The translations under genes were made by a program, and so were the position numbers. The notes under the pieces were generated by a model, which had not been told where the DNA came from, did not search any database, and saw only the letters and a list, made by a program, of their open reading frames with translations. This document shows positions 36,205-47,632 of a DNA stretch of 64,000 nt, piece after piece (the first letter of the stretch is position 1; each line of letters opens with the position of its first letter). This DNA is from Ceratorhiza oryzae-sativae. Lineage: Eukaryota; Basidiomycota; Agaricomycetes; Cantharellales; Ceratobasidiaceae. The stretch spans positions 95,905 to 159,904 of the forward strand of contig JARWMV010000034.1 of the NCBI GenBank assembly GCA_030998015.1. Reading direction: 5' to 3'.

Positions 36205-39200
36205 ATGGATCCCCACAACTTTCCTCGCTTGGTGAGTTTGGCACCAGCCTATGTTACTCCCACTCATAAATCTCGGTAGGACGCTTTGTTGTCCGAATAC
36301 CCCCGGTTTGTCGTGGTCGAGTTTTGTGCTGGAACAAACTACAGCAACAAGCCGTCGCTGGACGACCTCAAGGCCACGGTGCGTTGATCCGTATAAGGCT
36401 GCAACTTGTACTCATATTCTACCGTTATCAAGTTCAAGGACGTCAAATTCGCGAGGCTATCGCTTGGGAGTATCCAAGATTTTGCTTGGGTGTGAGTCTC
36501 TGAATTTGATCCGAGATGCTCTACTAACGTTCGATCTTTGTAGTGTAAGTATCGAATAGCCCACAAATAATCTTGACTATTATTTATCATGATTCACAGA
36601 GCGGCCGTTATAATATTCGGAACACACCCACGTTTGCCTTGTTCAAGGACAAAGAAATTGTCGAACTCATTGGCGCGAACGAGCTCGATACCATTAACGG
36701 CGCGATCAAAAAGCATGCACCCCCGGTCCAAGAAAAGCCTGAAGAGACGACACCTCCATCGGACGTCCTGCCAGCTCGTGCACTTGAACACATGTGGAAC
36801 TCTCCAGCGCTAGCCAACGCCGATTCTCGTGGTTTACCCTCGTCGAGCCACCTTGAAGATGCCCTATCGCAACTTAGGATCACTCTCCTGCCAAAAACGC
36901 AGCACAAGGCTGTCCATATTGTGGATGGATCCCATCTGGTCGAGCCGAGCTTGGCGCTGTTTTGTCCCCTTGAGGGTGGAGAGGTACGATTAGTTTGGTT
37001 TAATTCTATGCGTGATCATAACCAAGCGACTTGCAGTTTGTGATCGATGCAACAGTCAAGCATCTCGCCGAAAAGACCGAGTCTGAGGTCCAAGTGATCG
37101 ATATGGCGCAAGTCGCCGCGGGCGAATGGGGCGTATTCGGCAAACGTGAGTCCCCCCGCATACAATTCGACTACACTGCATTTATTCATATTTCGTCTAG
37201 TCGCATCGGGCTTCCGTTTCAAGAACAACTCACTCGGCAAGGTCAAACCCAACGAAGATCTAGACGACGACGACGAAGGCGACAAGAACCAAAAGGCTCT
37301 GGAGCTCTTCTGGCGTACGTTAATCGAATCGAACCCTCCTGCCGGCTCCGCCTCAACCACTCCCGCTGACGATGAATCTTGCCATACCCTAACCGGACCC
37401 CGCTCCCGCATCATCTACATTCGCGACTTTGGTCTGCTCGCTCCCCGAGTTCACAGCTGGTTCCCGCCCCTGTACAACGCCCTCCGCGCACACCGAACAG
37501 GCGGTCTCGGCTCTTGGTCCCCTATCGCGAATCCTACAACCGTCATCTTTGGCGTTTCACCTCGCATCTCATCGGTTCTCCCGACCTCGGCCGAGGGCGG
37601 AGGGTGTAACTGCGATTCGTGTCGACCGCCGACCAAAGAGTGGGACGAGAGCGCGAGCAAAGAACGCAAGAAGCGACTCAAGGACCTTAAAGACAAGTGG
37701 GACAAGGGTCAGCTCTCGAAGGATCTGCCGTCGTTCAAGCCAGTCCTTAAGATTATGAAGCGGGAGTTAGAGGCCGAGAAAAGGTTGCATGCTGAAAAGG
37801 AGAAGGAGCAGGCACCGAAAGAACAGGTCACGGTCGAGGAGTCGATGCCAACTAAGGGCGAAGCTCTTGGCGAGCTGGTCGAACCGGCTTCTGAGCCCAT
37901 GACTAAAGAAAAGGAAGACATAGTTGATGATTCAAAGGCCGATATGCCCGCCGAGACCGAGGACGAGCCCGAGAAGGCGCCCGAAGCCTTCACAGAATCC
38001 GAATCCCAGAAGGAGCCTCAGTTCGAGACGAAACCCGCACCCGAGAAGGAGCCTGAACCTGAGACTTCAGACGAGGACAAGCCCGAACCAGAGAAAAAAC
38101 CCGATGATTCGGATAACGCCTCCACCTCGCAATCCTCTACTTCCTCTGACGAATCGAGCTCGGAACCGGCCCATGAACAAAAGGTCGAAGGCTACTTCCG
38201 ATCCTGTATTATCGCCCCTGCGAAACGAAGCGCCAAGCTTGAGCGCGCCGCGCGTGAGGGCCGCCGGCGGGAACTGAATGAACTCATGCTCCGTATGATC
38301 GTCGGTATCAAGGGCGGCGAGATCGAGCACAGTCCGGCCCCTGTTCCGATCGAGAAAGAGAGCGAGGAGAAAGTGGAGAAAGACAAGGACAATGAGGACG
38401 AAGACATGGTCAAGGCATGGGAGGAGCGACTGTTGGATGCGAATACCCTCACAGGTGTCGTGGATCGCGCGCTCGAGCTAGCCATGCTTTCAAACGAGGA
38501 CGATAAGGAAAAAGACCCCGTCCGGCTCACTTGGGCGCAATTCCAGGATGCATGGCGAGCTAAACGAGCAGCGATCGGGAACGCAAAGCCTGGACCAAGC
38601 TAGATGACGATTCTGAAGAGGGTGACGACGAGGACGAGGAAAAGCCTCCGGTTGACGAGGTGGTTGAGAAGGTCAAATCTGCAGACCTGGACGAGTATGA
38701 GCAGCGACTGCTCGGGTGCATTGTGGACGTTGGTCAGTATTTGTTATTATCCCGATGACATGTGGCTAATCTATATTGCGACGTGTTTAGCCAGGCTCAC
38801 GACCACATTCGAAACGTTCATCTTCCGCCTCAAGTGATAGACAGTGTTCGTTCGATCGTGTCCCTGCCTCTTCTGTACCCCGACGCATTTAAGTCTGGTA
38901 TCCTCAAACAACAAGCGATCTCCGGCGCTTTGCTCTTTGGTCCCCCTGGAACTGGCAAAACACTGGTTGTCCGCGCCCTTGCGAAGAGTCAGGCTCCCGC
39001 ATGGTAAGCCGCATATAGTCCATCTTTTGATGTACCTTGTACTGACCTCTATCCCAGCTTGCTATAAAACCCTCAGATATTGCGGACAAGGTTAGCGACT
39101 ACACCAAACCCCTCGGGGTATTGAATGGCTAATCTTCTTGAACAGTGGGTTGGCGAAACCGAAAAGCTTGTTCGGAGCATCTTTAAGCTTGCCCGCCGCC

Positions 39201-40485
39201 TGAAGCCATGTGTTGTTTTTATCGATGAAATTGACTCCATCATGGGCTCTCGTATGGGAAAATCGTGCAGCGGCAGTTCCCGTTGGCATACCAGCATGCT
39301 TACCGAGTTTATGCAAGAGATGGACGGACTCATGGCCTCGAGCGTGATTGTTATCGGCGCCACGAATCGTCCATTTGACATTGATGATGCGGTCCTGCGT
39401 CGTCTCCCCTGCCGCCTGTTGGTCGATTTACCAGGAGTGGAGGCCCGGGAGGAGATCTTGAAGATTATGCTTCGCGATGACAAGTTGGCACCCGATGTGG
39501 ACATTAAGGAGCTGGCGAGGAGGACTGATAGGTTCAGTGGGTCGGATATAAAGCGTGAGTCTGGATTTTCCCCCGCCCTAGACGTTGCTAATCAGTACCT
39601 TCAGACCTATGTGTTGCTGCCGCTATGGATGCGCTGAAGGAGACTGTCAAGCTGCCTTGGCTTGCCAAAAAGGATGACTCGAATGACGCTGCCGAGGCCA
39701 AATCTGATGATGCCTCAAAGCAAGACTCTGACTCGTCCGATGGCGAGTCTTGGCAGAGCGTCTCAGACCCCAAATCAAAATCTGCATCCAGTGCTTCAAC
39801 GGGCGCCAGTACACCAGCGGAAAAAGCAGAACCGATCAAACCTCGTATTCTCAATGCTGCTCATTTTCAACGTGCGCTCATGGGTGTCGCTCCTTCGTCA
39901 TCTGAGTCTCAAGGTTCGCTGAGTGAGCTTCGCAAATGGAACACCCAATTTGGCACTGGCGGTCGTGACCAGCCTCGCAAACCCGGATCCCTGTCATATA
40001 TTTATGGAGGTGGCACCTCGTCTCTCCCGGGGTCGACCGCTATACCTGGAGTTAACGGAATCTCGGGCTACAGTACAGGCGGTCTCGGTTCTACAGGGCT
40101 TGGCTCGGCTGGACTGCGGGCTTCTGCCCTGAGTTCGAGCTGGCAAGGTTCAGGAGCCCTGGGCTCGGGTGGTTTCAGTGGCGTTGGTTCCTCTAGCTCA
40201 GGATCGTTGGGACTCGGGTCCTCTCGACTCGGTCCGTCTGGGTTGGACTATAGCAGCCTGGGCGGGGCTGGTCTAGGTTCAACCGGTCCGAGCTATCCCA
40301 CTGGCGCAGGTGATGCCAAGCTTGGCGTTCCAGGAGTCAGTGGGTACGTCCCTCCGAATTATGTTCCTCCCGGCACTGCAGGCACATTTGAAGCTGGTGC
40401 AGGTAAATTCCCCGTGTACGGTCGTACTATCCCAGGGTACACGCCCGGTGCTCCCGGGGGTGGACCCCCGGCTCCCGGTACATGA
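36205..40485 (+). CDS. Thioredoxin-like domain fused to an AAA+ ATPase
   Basis: Exon 1 MDPHNFPRL, then FVVVEFCAGTNYSNKPSLDD (thioredoxin beta-strand whose CGPC site is replaced by non-cysteine residues), small exons, then RYNIRNTPTFALFKDKEIV and LIGANELDTINGAIKKHA, a typical thioredoxin C-terminal half. The same exon continues without a stop into HKAVHIVDGSHLVEPSLALF, the N-terminal region of a fungal AAA family. Then VIDMAQVAAGEWGVFGK, RIIYIRDFGLLAP, a long Glu/Lys-rich linker (37700-38160), and the AAA module: Walker A GPPGTGKT (near 38945), WVGETEKLVRSIFKLARRL, Walker B CVVFIDEIDS, GATNRPFDID and LRRLPCRLLVDLPG. The C-terminal helix block HFQRALMGV ... LRKWNTQFG resembles Msp1/spastin-type AAA proteins. 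A Gly/Ser/Leu-rich tail ends at 40485. One-base frame changes near 38580, 38815 and 38985 break the model. Confidence 0.7.
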
Positions 40486-40918
40486 TCGAATCGTGCCGAA
40501 TATACTCCGCTGTATCCTTTGCGCGTTTGTAATTATACCATGAAATAGAATATAGAGTCATCGATTAGGCAATGCATTCACGGTGCTTGGTGTAACAATG
40601 CACTGGATCATTTGCTTTTGGGTGTCATATCCACGCAGGTAAACTGATACTGTTCGTGATCTGATGTTGAAGCCATCAGACCCATGCCATCATGCCTCGC
40701 ATAATTATCGCAGCGACGTTCCTTTCTAATATAACTTGACTTCATTTAAACATCATTCGAAACGAGCATATACACAGACACTCGAACCCCTCTTCCTGGT
40801 CTTGCACATCTCTTAAAGAATTCTGGTTCATCTCATCAAACTTAAACCCATTTGCCATTTCCGGAATGGTACGTGCTTTCAAAGCTTGGGGAGTCGACAA
40901 GCACCTACGTCCACCAAC

Positions 40919-41306
40919 TCAGTCATCAAATCCGAGAGCAAACACAACGAAACTGCTCCTTACAAAGCACGAGTGGTCGTCCCCAGCGTCCCCAATGAAA
41001 ATAGCCAGTTGTCCCGACCCCGAACGAGCCGTGAACCCAGCCGACTCTACCAGGTCGGTCTTGTGGCCGAACAGGATTGTTCCGGGGTACGGGGACCCGA
41101 CAGCAGCTAAATGTGCAGACAGGTTAATGATTGAAATCTTCAGAAGCGAGCGCTTGTCCTCATCAAAACTCACAGGAACCTCCATCCGGCGCATATGCTT
41201 TCTTAATCGAAGAGACCGCGATCCACTGAACGGAGCCATCGTCGCCAACGTTGACGACGCAAGAGTTAACGGTAGTGAAGAATTGAGGGGGCTTGAACTG
41301 AGACAT
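40919..41306 (-). CDS. Small unknown protein, palindrome copy 1
   Basis: Two-exon gene of about 107 residues. The ATG at 41306 opens MSQFKPPQFFTTVN and VINVGDDGSVQWIAVSSI. An intron beginning gtgagttttgatgagg joins to AVGSPYPGTILFGHKTDLVE, then FTARSGSGQLAIFIGDAGDD and SSFVVFALGFDD, stop TGA at 40919-40921. No signal peptide and no transmembrane segment; the composition (alternating hydrophobic residues and Gly/Asp turns) suggests a compact beta-rich cytosolic protein. It differs from copy 2 by a few substitutions (SAGF, ALGF here). I do not recognise the family. Confidence 0.65.
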
Positions 41307-41365
41307 CGTGAGGAGAAGAGAATTGAGCGATGAGCGGTGGATGGTGAGGGAGCATAGAGAACTGG

Positions 41366-41376
41366 GTATTATATAC
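41366..41376 (-). promoter_or_regulatory. TATA box of palindrome copy 1
   Basis: gtattatatac on the plus strand (gtatataatac on the minus strand), 60 nt upstream of the copy 1 ATG. Confidence 0.5.
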
Positions 41377-41997
41377 GACAGTGCTTCATGGACATTTTGT
41401 GATTGCGACAGTCGAGAAAATCAAGTGTTCATGGGTAGGGGCGCTGGGAGACGCATAGCGCGGAGGGGCAGCGATCCGCGGGCGGCTGGGCGCACCCAAA
41501 AGTAGTAATCGGAGGCGTGCGGAGCGCCAGCGGAGCAACGAATACCTCATGTAACGATGACAAGAACACTTCGGCTGTCAAGATACTCGGGGCTGGGAAA
41601 ACCTCCGCCGTATCCATGAGCCGGCAGTGATAGCCGAAACCAGATATCGACCACCCGGTCCGGGCGATGAGTCAGATACAAATAGGGTCACGCTGAATGT
41701 CCACAGGTTTCTGGACCGGGCGGTCGATATCTGACTTCGGCTATCACTGCCGGCTCATGGATACGGCGGAGGTTTTCCCAGCCCCGAGTGTCTTGACAGC
41801 CGAAGTGTTCTTGTCATCGTTACATGAGGTATTCGTTGCTCCGCTGGTGCTCCGCACGCCTCCGATTACTACTTTTGGATGCGCCCAGCCGCCCGCGGAT
41901 CGCTGCCCCTCCGCGCTATGCGTCTCCCAGCGCCCCTACCCATGAACACTTGATTTTCTCGACTGTCGCAATCACAAAATGTCCATGAAGCACTGTC

Positions 41998-42008
41998 GTA
42001 TATAATAC
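41998..42008 (+). promoter_or_regulatory. TATA box of palindrome copy 2
   Basis: gtatataatac, 60 nt upstream of the copy 2 ATG, at the mirrored position of the copy 1 element. Confidence 0.5.
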
Positions 42009-42067
42009 CCAGTTCTCTATGCTCCCTCACCATCCACCGCTCATCGCTCAATTCTCTTCTCCTCACG

Positions 42068-42455
42068 ATGTCTCAGTTCAAGCCCCCTCAATTCTTCACT
42101 ACCGTTAACTCTTGCGTCATCAACGTTGGCGACGATGGCTCCGTTCAGTGGATCGCGGTCTCTTCGATTAAGAAAGCATATGCGCCGGATGGAGGTTCCT
42201 GTGAGTTTTGATGAGGACAAGCGCTCGCTTCTGAAGATTTCAATCATTAACCTGTCTGCACATTTAGCTGCTGTCGGGTCCCCGTACCCCGGAACAATCC
42301 TGTTCGGCCACAAGACCGACCTGGTAGAGTCAGCTAGGTTCACGGCTCGTTCGGGGTCGGGACAACTGGCTATTTTCATCGGAGACGCTGGGGACGACCA
42401 CTCGTGTTTTGTGAGGAGCAGTTTCGTTGTGTTTGCTTTCGGATTTGATGACTAA
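42068..42455 (+). CDS. Small unknown protein, palindrome copy 2
   Basis: Divergent twin of the gene at 40919-41306, with the same two exons and the same phase-1 intron (donor near 42199). Encodes MSQFKPPQFFTTVN ... YAPDGGS then SAVGSPYPGTILFGHK, ending SSFVVFAFGFDD with a TAA stop at 42453-42455. Differences from copy 1 include R for G in SARF and F for L in AFGF. Both reading frames and the splice sites are preserved, suggesting both copies are functional or that the duplication is recent. Confidence 0.65.
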
Positions 42456-42533
42456 GTCGGTCGACGTAGGTGCTTGTTGACTCCCCAAGCTTTGAAAGCA
42501 CGTACCAGTCCGGAAACGGCAAATGGATTTAAG

Positions 42534-45490
42534 CAGAGTTCACGGTGTGTTTATAGTCAAAGGGTACATGAAACTGCAGAGGGTCTATGTATGGAGAACG
42601 ACCTAGAATCCAAATGAATCAATAATCAACAGGGTGATCGCCTCAGAGTTACGATGTATATCAAGATGATCCAATGAGGTAAAGGGGGTGGTTCAGTATA
42701 TATACATCATATAAATGTCACCCGCCCTCCCAGATACAAAATCCCCAAACGCGCTAAAGCAGATACCCGTAGAATCATCCATGTTATGCATAAACGCAAC
42801 CGGCAGCCCCGTGGCAGGTCTGTCAAACAACACCCCCAGGGAAATTTGACCCCGACGCCGAATCTATACGGGGTAATGCAAGCGGACAAAGTTGCCGCCC
42901 GCTTGACAGCTGCATAGTAAATTACCCCAAATTCGCCTGTTTTAACCCTTGGTAAATTAGGTAACAGGCAAATGGGCAATAAACTGTGGATGCTGTAGGT
43001 GTCATAATTGTAACTACGTGGTATTTGCTCCACGCGACAGGACCTACAACTTTTTCAGCAGCCTTGGCATCAAAATCGTCAATTAGCCATAGGCGGTAGG
43101 ATAGATATGCCATTCTTCAGCTGTGGTTATTTGGGCAAGGCTTCCAGGGGGGGTCTTTCAGATAGCGCATATATACGACTGGATTTCGGGTAGGGACCAT
43201 AAACGCCGTATAACATATCGCCTTTCCGCCCTCATCCTCCCAAAAACCATTGTACATACTCTATACTCTCGGGATCAGTCTTACAAGTAGGCTCAGCAGC
43301 AACCACGCATGCCTCTTCATAATACGACGACCCTTATTTTTAACCACGAACCACACTTGAGCGTGACATGCTGTGGTACAATTATGGCGCTTAAAGAATA
43401 GGTAGAAAGAAACGCACATTTAATGTACGTGTCTAACCCTTCGAAGACGGTACCGTCATAACAATCATGATTCATCGCTCGTCCATATAGATCATAATCA
43501 ATCCCCGTCAGACCCGAGACGACATCTTGAGCCAAGGTATGGAAATGATGTAATGGTGCAGTGAATAAAAGTGGGCTTGGGTGCTCGAGCATATGGCAAT
43601 CGCACAAGCATGTCTGGGATGAAGTGTGAGCACCAGGATAAACCCGGGTCCCATGGCCGGGCACGTGAGTATTGAGGTGTTCGAATCGTCCATTCAGCTA
43701 AGACGAGTCATTTATGTATTTATTTACGAGCTCATTTGCCTACTACATAATCACGTACATAAGGCTTATCTGCGCGAGTGCATATATGAACAGAACCCCT
43801 TCCTCCTCAGGGCTTTCGCTCCCCCAAGATTGCCCTCCAAGTGTTGCGGTCACAGAATCACAGGCGCCTCGAGTGAAGCAGAGCTCAGCCATTCGTGTCT
43901 TTCATTCGTGCATCTTGTTTTCCCTGGGCAAAGCATCCCTCCAACGACCTTCCTCCATTATCCCGGTTCCCTTCGACGGTCCGTTCCGTGCAACTCGTCA
44001 AGCCCCAAACTGAGTCCTTACTTCGCGAATACATGCCACTCGGTGTTTCGTGTACTTTTCCGGTTGTAAGGGTAAGGCGCATTGAACGTGAGAGCGCCCT
44101 GTGCTCGTTTCGTATGTGTCTTGGTGCCGTGTAAACCCATCAGGAAATGTCATGTGGTCTCGGTGCGTGTTTCGCAACGACGACTCGTTACGGGCCTCAC
44201 CTGCGGCTCGGTCTTTTCGTCCCTCCCCCCCGCCTCGTTTCATGTCTCTCGAGTCGGATCAGGCCGACCGACCCGCGAGCCATTTCCCTCGCATCTGGGC
44301 GTCACAATCCTCTCCTCCACCGTTGCCACTACCGTGGTGCCGGGGGTGGGGGGGACAGTGTTATCGGTATCCGGCTCGGACAAGACAAACACCATATGTT
44401 GTACGTGGGGATCTTAGTTATATACGCCTGTACATCGTAGACATAGTGGCGCTGGGGGCGTAGGAGTCCCAGAGGAATAAATCTTATATGAAGTGGGAAC
44501 GGGGATTACACAGGGCCGAAGATAACGGGGCGGAAAGGGAGTGACGAACTCCGACGCCCAAAGGTGGCCTTGTGTACTGGAGAGAAAGACTCTCCCGCTG
44601 CATGACCAATAGTCGCACGACAAGTGACTAGTTACGGTGAATCATACTACCATCGCTTGGCTCGCCTTTGGACCCGCTTATACATGTTTCACTAACAGCG
44701 TGACTTGTATTACAACATGAAGCATGTTCCATCCTGTGATAAACAAAGCGCGCCAGAAAAACTCCGAAGTATGCCCGCCGTTTGACGATGTTTGCTCTAT
44801 CTGTTGGATCGTGTGCTTGATTCGACCACGCCGAAAAGTAAAAAGCCCTGGAGACGATTCGGTTGTTTTACATAGTCTGGTTTGGGACACTGTTTTGCGG
44901 ATAGCTTTGCACCTTGGGCTCGAATTTTTTCTTGAGGTGTGTGTCGTTGGAAAAATTTGGCCGGCTAGTCGCTTGTCCTCGTGTCAAGCTCACCCCTGGT
45001 TCTTGATCTTAGAGGCTGTCCCAAGCTGAAATCTTGATTCTGCGCTGGAGATGTTTATTCTCTTTGATCTACAAGCATATGGGGGACTCTTGGACCAAAC
45101 TTGGGTTGGCTATTACCTTGCCTGAATGACGAGATCCACACTTCGAATCTCCGTGACAAACCCCCGCTGCGGAGGATGTCGTCCGCAGTGGCGAATCTGA
45201 TAGAACCTCTAAAGTCCTGCATGCGCCTGCCGAATATGTCGATGATTAAACTATGCTGTCCAATCCGGTTCACCCCTGGCGCCGAGCGCACGTATTATCT
45301 CATATCGTAGGTCGCCATTCCGATTTCAACATATTCGTTTCAGGTGCCTCGATCACATCCCGCGAAATTCCTCAGAGACATTCATGAATTGGGAGTCGAA
45401 TGCAACGTGATGCGTACAAATACATGATGAATGATACTCAAGCGGTCTCCTTCCCAGGCCAGAATATTTTTTTTTTGATGTCAAATCCGA
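42534..45490. other. Intergenic stretch
   Basis: About 3 kb without a gene I can support. Open frames at 43.6-44.5 kb overlap each other in several frames, contain no family motifs and lack credible splice partners. Confidence 0.4.
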
Positions 45491-45496
45491 TGAACG

Positions 45497-46219
45497 TTAT
45501 TGGCACTGGTCGATCAACTGGTCGATCCTGTCCATATCCGCCCCGCTTCTCCACCAATCCCAAATAAACATGGCGGATCGGTCTTGCAAGTTGCGCAAAA
45601 AGTCGAGATAAATGATGTGTCGGACGAGTGGGTGGAGTCGGGAGCTGTTTCTCAGGCAGGCAAAGAAACACTGGGACGGGTCGTCGACGGCTCGGCCGGT
45701 AAAGTGGATTCCGTATTCGTCGCTCTCGATTAGGACTAGTGGAGTTATTTCGTTTGGAGAGGTTTCCATCCCGACGCCTGTATCGCTGTGAGTGTCGGTT
45801 GGCAGTGCATGTCTAGCAATAGCCTTTACCGATTACAATAGGCTCATCTTCTCCGGGCACTAGCCTAATGTCCATCATCAATCCGTCTGGAACAAACCAT
45901 TCGGAGAAATCCGGGCCCGGGCTCACCGGCGATAGAGCTTCACGTCAAGCTCCTCGACCGCGCGCGGTCCGCTATCCACAAACTTGCAACACGCCCGAGA
46001 CGCATCTGGACAACTGGTGTACTCTTTGACTCGCTGCATCGCGGGTTCGAAACGGAGCGGCTTTTCGCAAAACTTTGATTCATGGAGAAACACTGGATGA
46101 TCGGCTTTGGTTTCCAGCCTAGACCGTCTTGGGAAAGAACGACGCACTTGGTTCGACCACTGTTTCTTGTGACGAGTTGCCTTCTGCGGGGCCGAGCTGT
46201 GTTGGTAGCGGTGGAGCAT
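45497..46219 (-). CDS. Unknown conserved-looking protein
   Basis: The 3' exon (45497 to about 45790) encodes DTGVGMETSPNEITPLVLIE, DEYGIHFTGRAVDDPSQCFF, RNSSRLHPLVRHIIYLDFLR and ends DWWRSGADMDRIDQLIDQCQ. An upstream exon (about 45845-46219) contains CKFVDSGPRAVEELDVKLYR and EWFVPDGLMMDIRLVPGEDE. The intron of about 45 nt between them (gtaaaggctattg...cacag) gives a phase mismatch by eye, so one base may be missing or a different site is used. The chosen start MLHRYQHSSA at 46219 is only the first Met in the exon. Cytosolic by sequence; no family recognised. Confidence 0.4.
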
Positions 46220-46999
46220 CGAGATAGCTGGGACTCACTCGAGTTGTAAAACGGTCGCCTCAACCAGCGCCGCACGGTCGACCAGAGCCGGTGGCGAGAC
46301 AGAACAGCACCCATCACGAGTCGGGTTTCGGGCGAATGGTCGAGTGTGGAGGATGGACGCAAGACGGTGGCAGCCACATGCTTTATCCCCGCACCCGATG
46401 TTGTCTGAACCAAACGGGGGACCAGGTGTCGCGCCTTCGCGCCTGGACACAGCGCAGCCCCGATCATCGATGACGCCGGGAAACAAGGGCAACAAACTTG
46501 TTCGGATCGGCGCAACGCGTAATTTGCGTAATTTACGCCTGATACGGCAGTTGAGTCTACGTACGTTGTGTCATAAACGACAAGTGTCCCTAGCATGTCC
46601 CTTGCCTGCGCATCTACTCGGACTGAATACTGATCCGTCGACACGAGGCGAGTCTGCTGACCCCCCAAGTTATGGGGTACGTTCGACCGTACGTATCAGG
46701 AAGGGTGCTTGCGCCACAGGATTGTTGCCACGCACGTGCAAGCGCATACACTCGTCAACGTGGTCATGTATATGCGAATTGGATACACTGCTGGATAGAT
46801 CTTATCGCCCAGGCGGTTCTTCGCCATGTCCAAAACTTGCACCATGGAGAGCACTCATGTTCATGCACCAACAATACCCACGCGATAACACGAGCGATCT
46901 CTTGACCCGCGTCTCATTGAGTTTACACACACGATATACTGGATTTCATTAAACACGCTTTCAAGCAAGGCTAGGTACGCCGACCTCAACTTATTCATC

Positions 47000-47632
47000 C
47001 TTGAACGGGACGAGAATCCACTCTTGGCCAGGACTGCCGTTTGCGCCTCGCAGCCGTATCTGCCGAGGTCCATTTAGTGCTGCACATGTCAACTTTAGGC
47101 CCGACCGCGTACCTCGGTGAAAGCCTCATCACTCTCGGACGTCCAATACTCGTCCGAGTTGGTGCTCTTAATTCTAACAGTAGAACGGTTGAGGCCAGAG
47201 TTGGCGCGGAAAGCTGGATGGCTACTGACCGATACACATTTAGCCCATTCCCGGATTGACGGCCCAGACCATCGGTTTCTCTCCCCGGGGAGCAAGCTTG
47301 ACAAGCTACGAAAACGTCATGAGCCAAGATTGCGCTGCGCAAGGTGATCAAACGACGAACTTCATCTGGGCCGACGCCAACAAAGAGGTCGTGGGTCTTG
47401 ATCAGATAACTGTCCTCTCCCGTCGGTTCCAACTGAAATATATCCTAAGTCGGTAATGTTAAACAACTATAGGGGAGGTCAATTGAAAGGTAGAACGCAC
47501 CTTCAACACAGAGATAACGTTTCGTAGAGGAGCGGGGAAGGGAGGATAGACCGGGGGAACGGGCCCAGTTCCAATAAAGTTGTCCGGATTCATACAAGAT
47601 TGGATATAGCATTTATCAAATCCCAGCGACAT
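47000..47632 (-). CDS. Possible I66-family (mycospin-like) serine protease inhibitor
   Basis: The first exon (from the ATG near 47632) encodes MSLGFDKCYIQSCMNPDNF and GTGPVPPVYPPFPAPLRNV. An intron (gtgcgttc...gacttag) joins to DIFQLEPTGEDSYLIKTHDL and GVGPDEVRRL. Further blocks are MVWAVNPGMG and VRIKSTNSDEYWTSESDEAF, then after a 52-nt intron LRGANGSPGQEWILVPFKDE and the stop. The order YxI..., VWxVxP, YWTxxSDEAFTEV and GSPGQxW...VP matches my recollection of small beta-trefoil I66 inhibitors of basidiomycetes (about 150 residues, cytosolic). The middle exon borders are not resolved, and a stop follows MVWAVNPGMG unless spliced. Family assignment is from memory of motifs, not a search. Confidence 0.45.

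Larger units (their letters stand above)
40841..41661. repeat. Left arm of an 821-bp-arm palindrome
   Basis: By eye this arm is the near-identical reverse complement of 41713-42533, with only scattered substitutions (for example TGA versus TAA stop, G versus R codon). The boundaries fall at cttaaa (40841) and cccggtcc (41661). Confidence 0.85.
41713..42533. repeat. Right arm of the 821-bp-arm palindrome
   Basis: Reverse-complement partner of 40841-41661, separated from it by a 51-nt spacer (41662-41712). Each arm carries one complete two-exon gene and its promoter. Confidence 0.85.

Noticed and set aside
43626..44463. Several overlapping plus-strand open frames
   Set aside because: Multiple frames are open at once, none with recognisable protein features or a consistent splice structure.
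46235..46952. Open frames on both strands upstream of the unknown gene at 45.5-46.2 kb
   Set aside because: No shared motif with the downstream exons and no splice sites that extend the gene convincingly.
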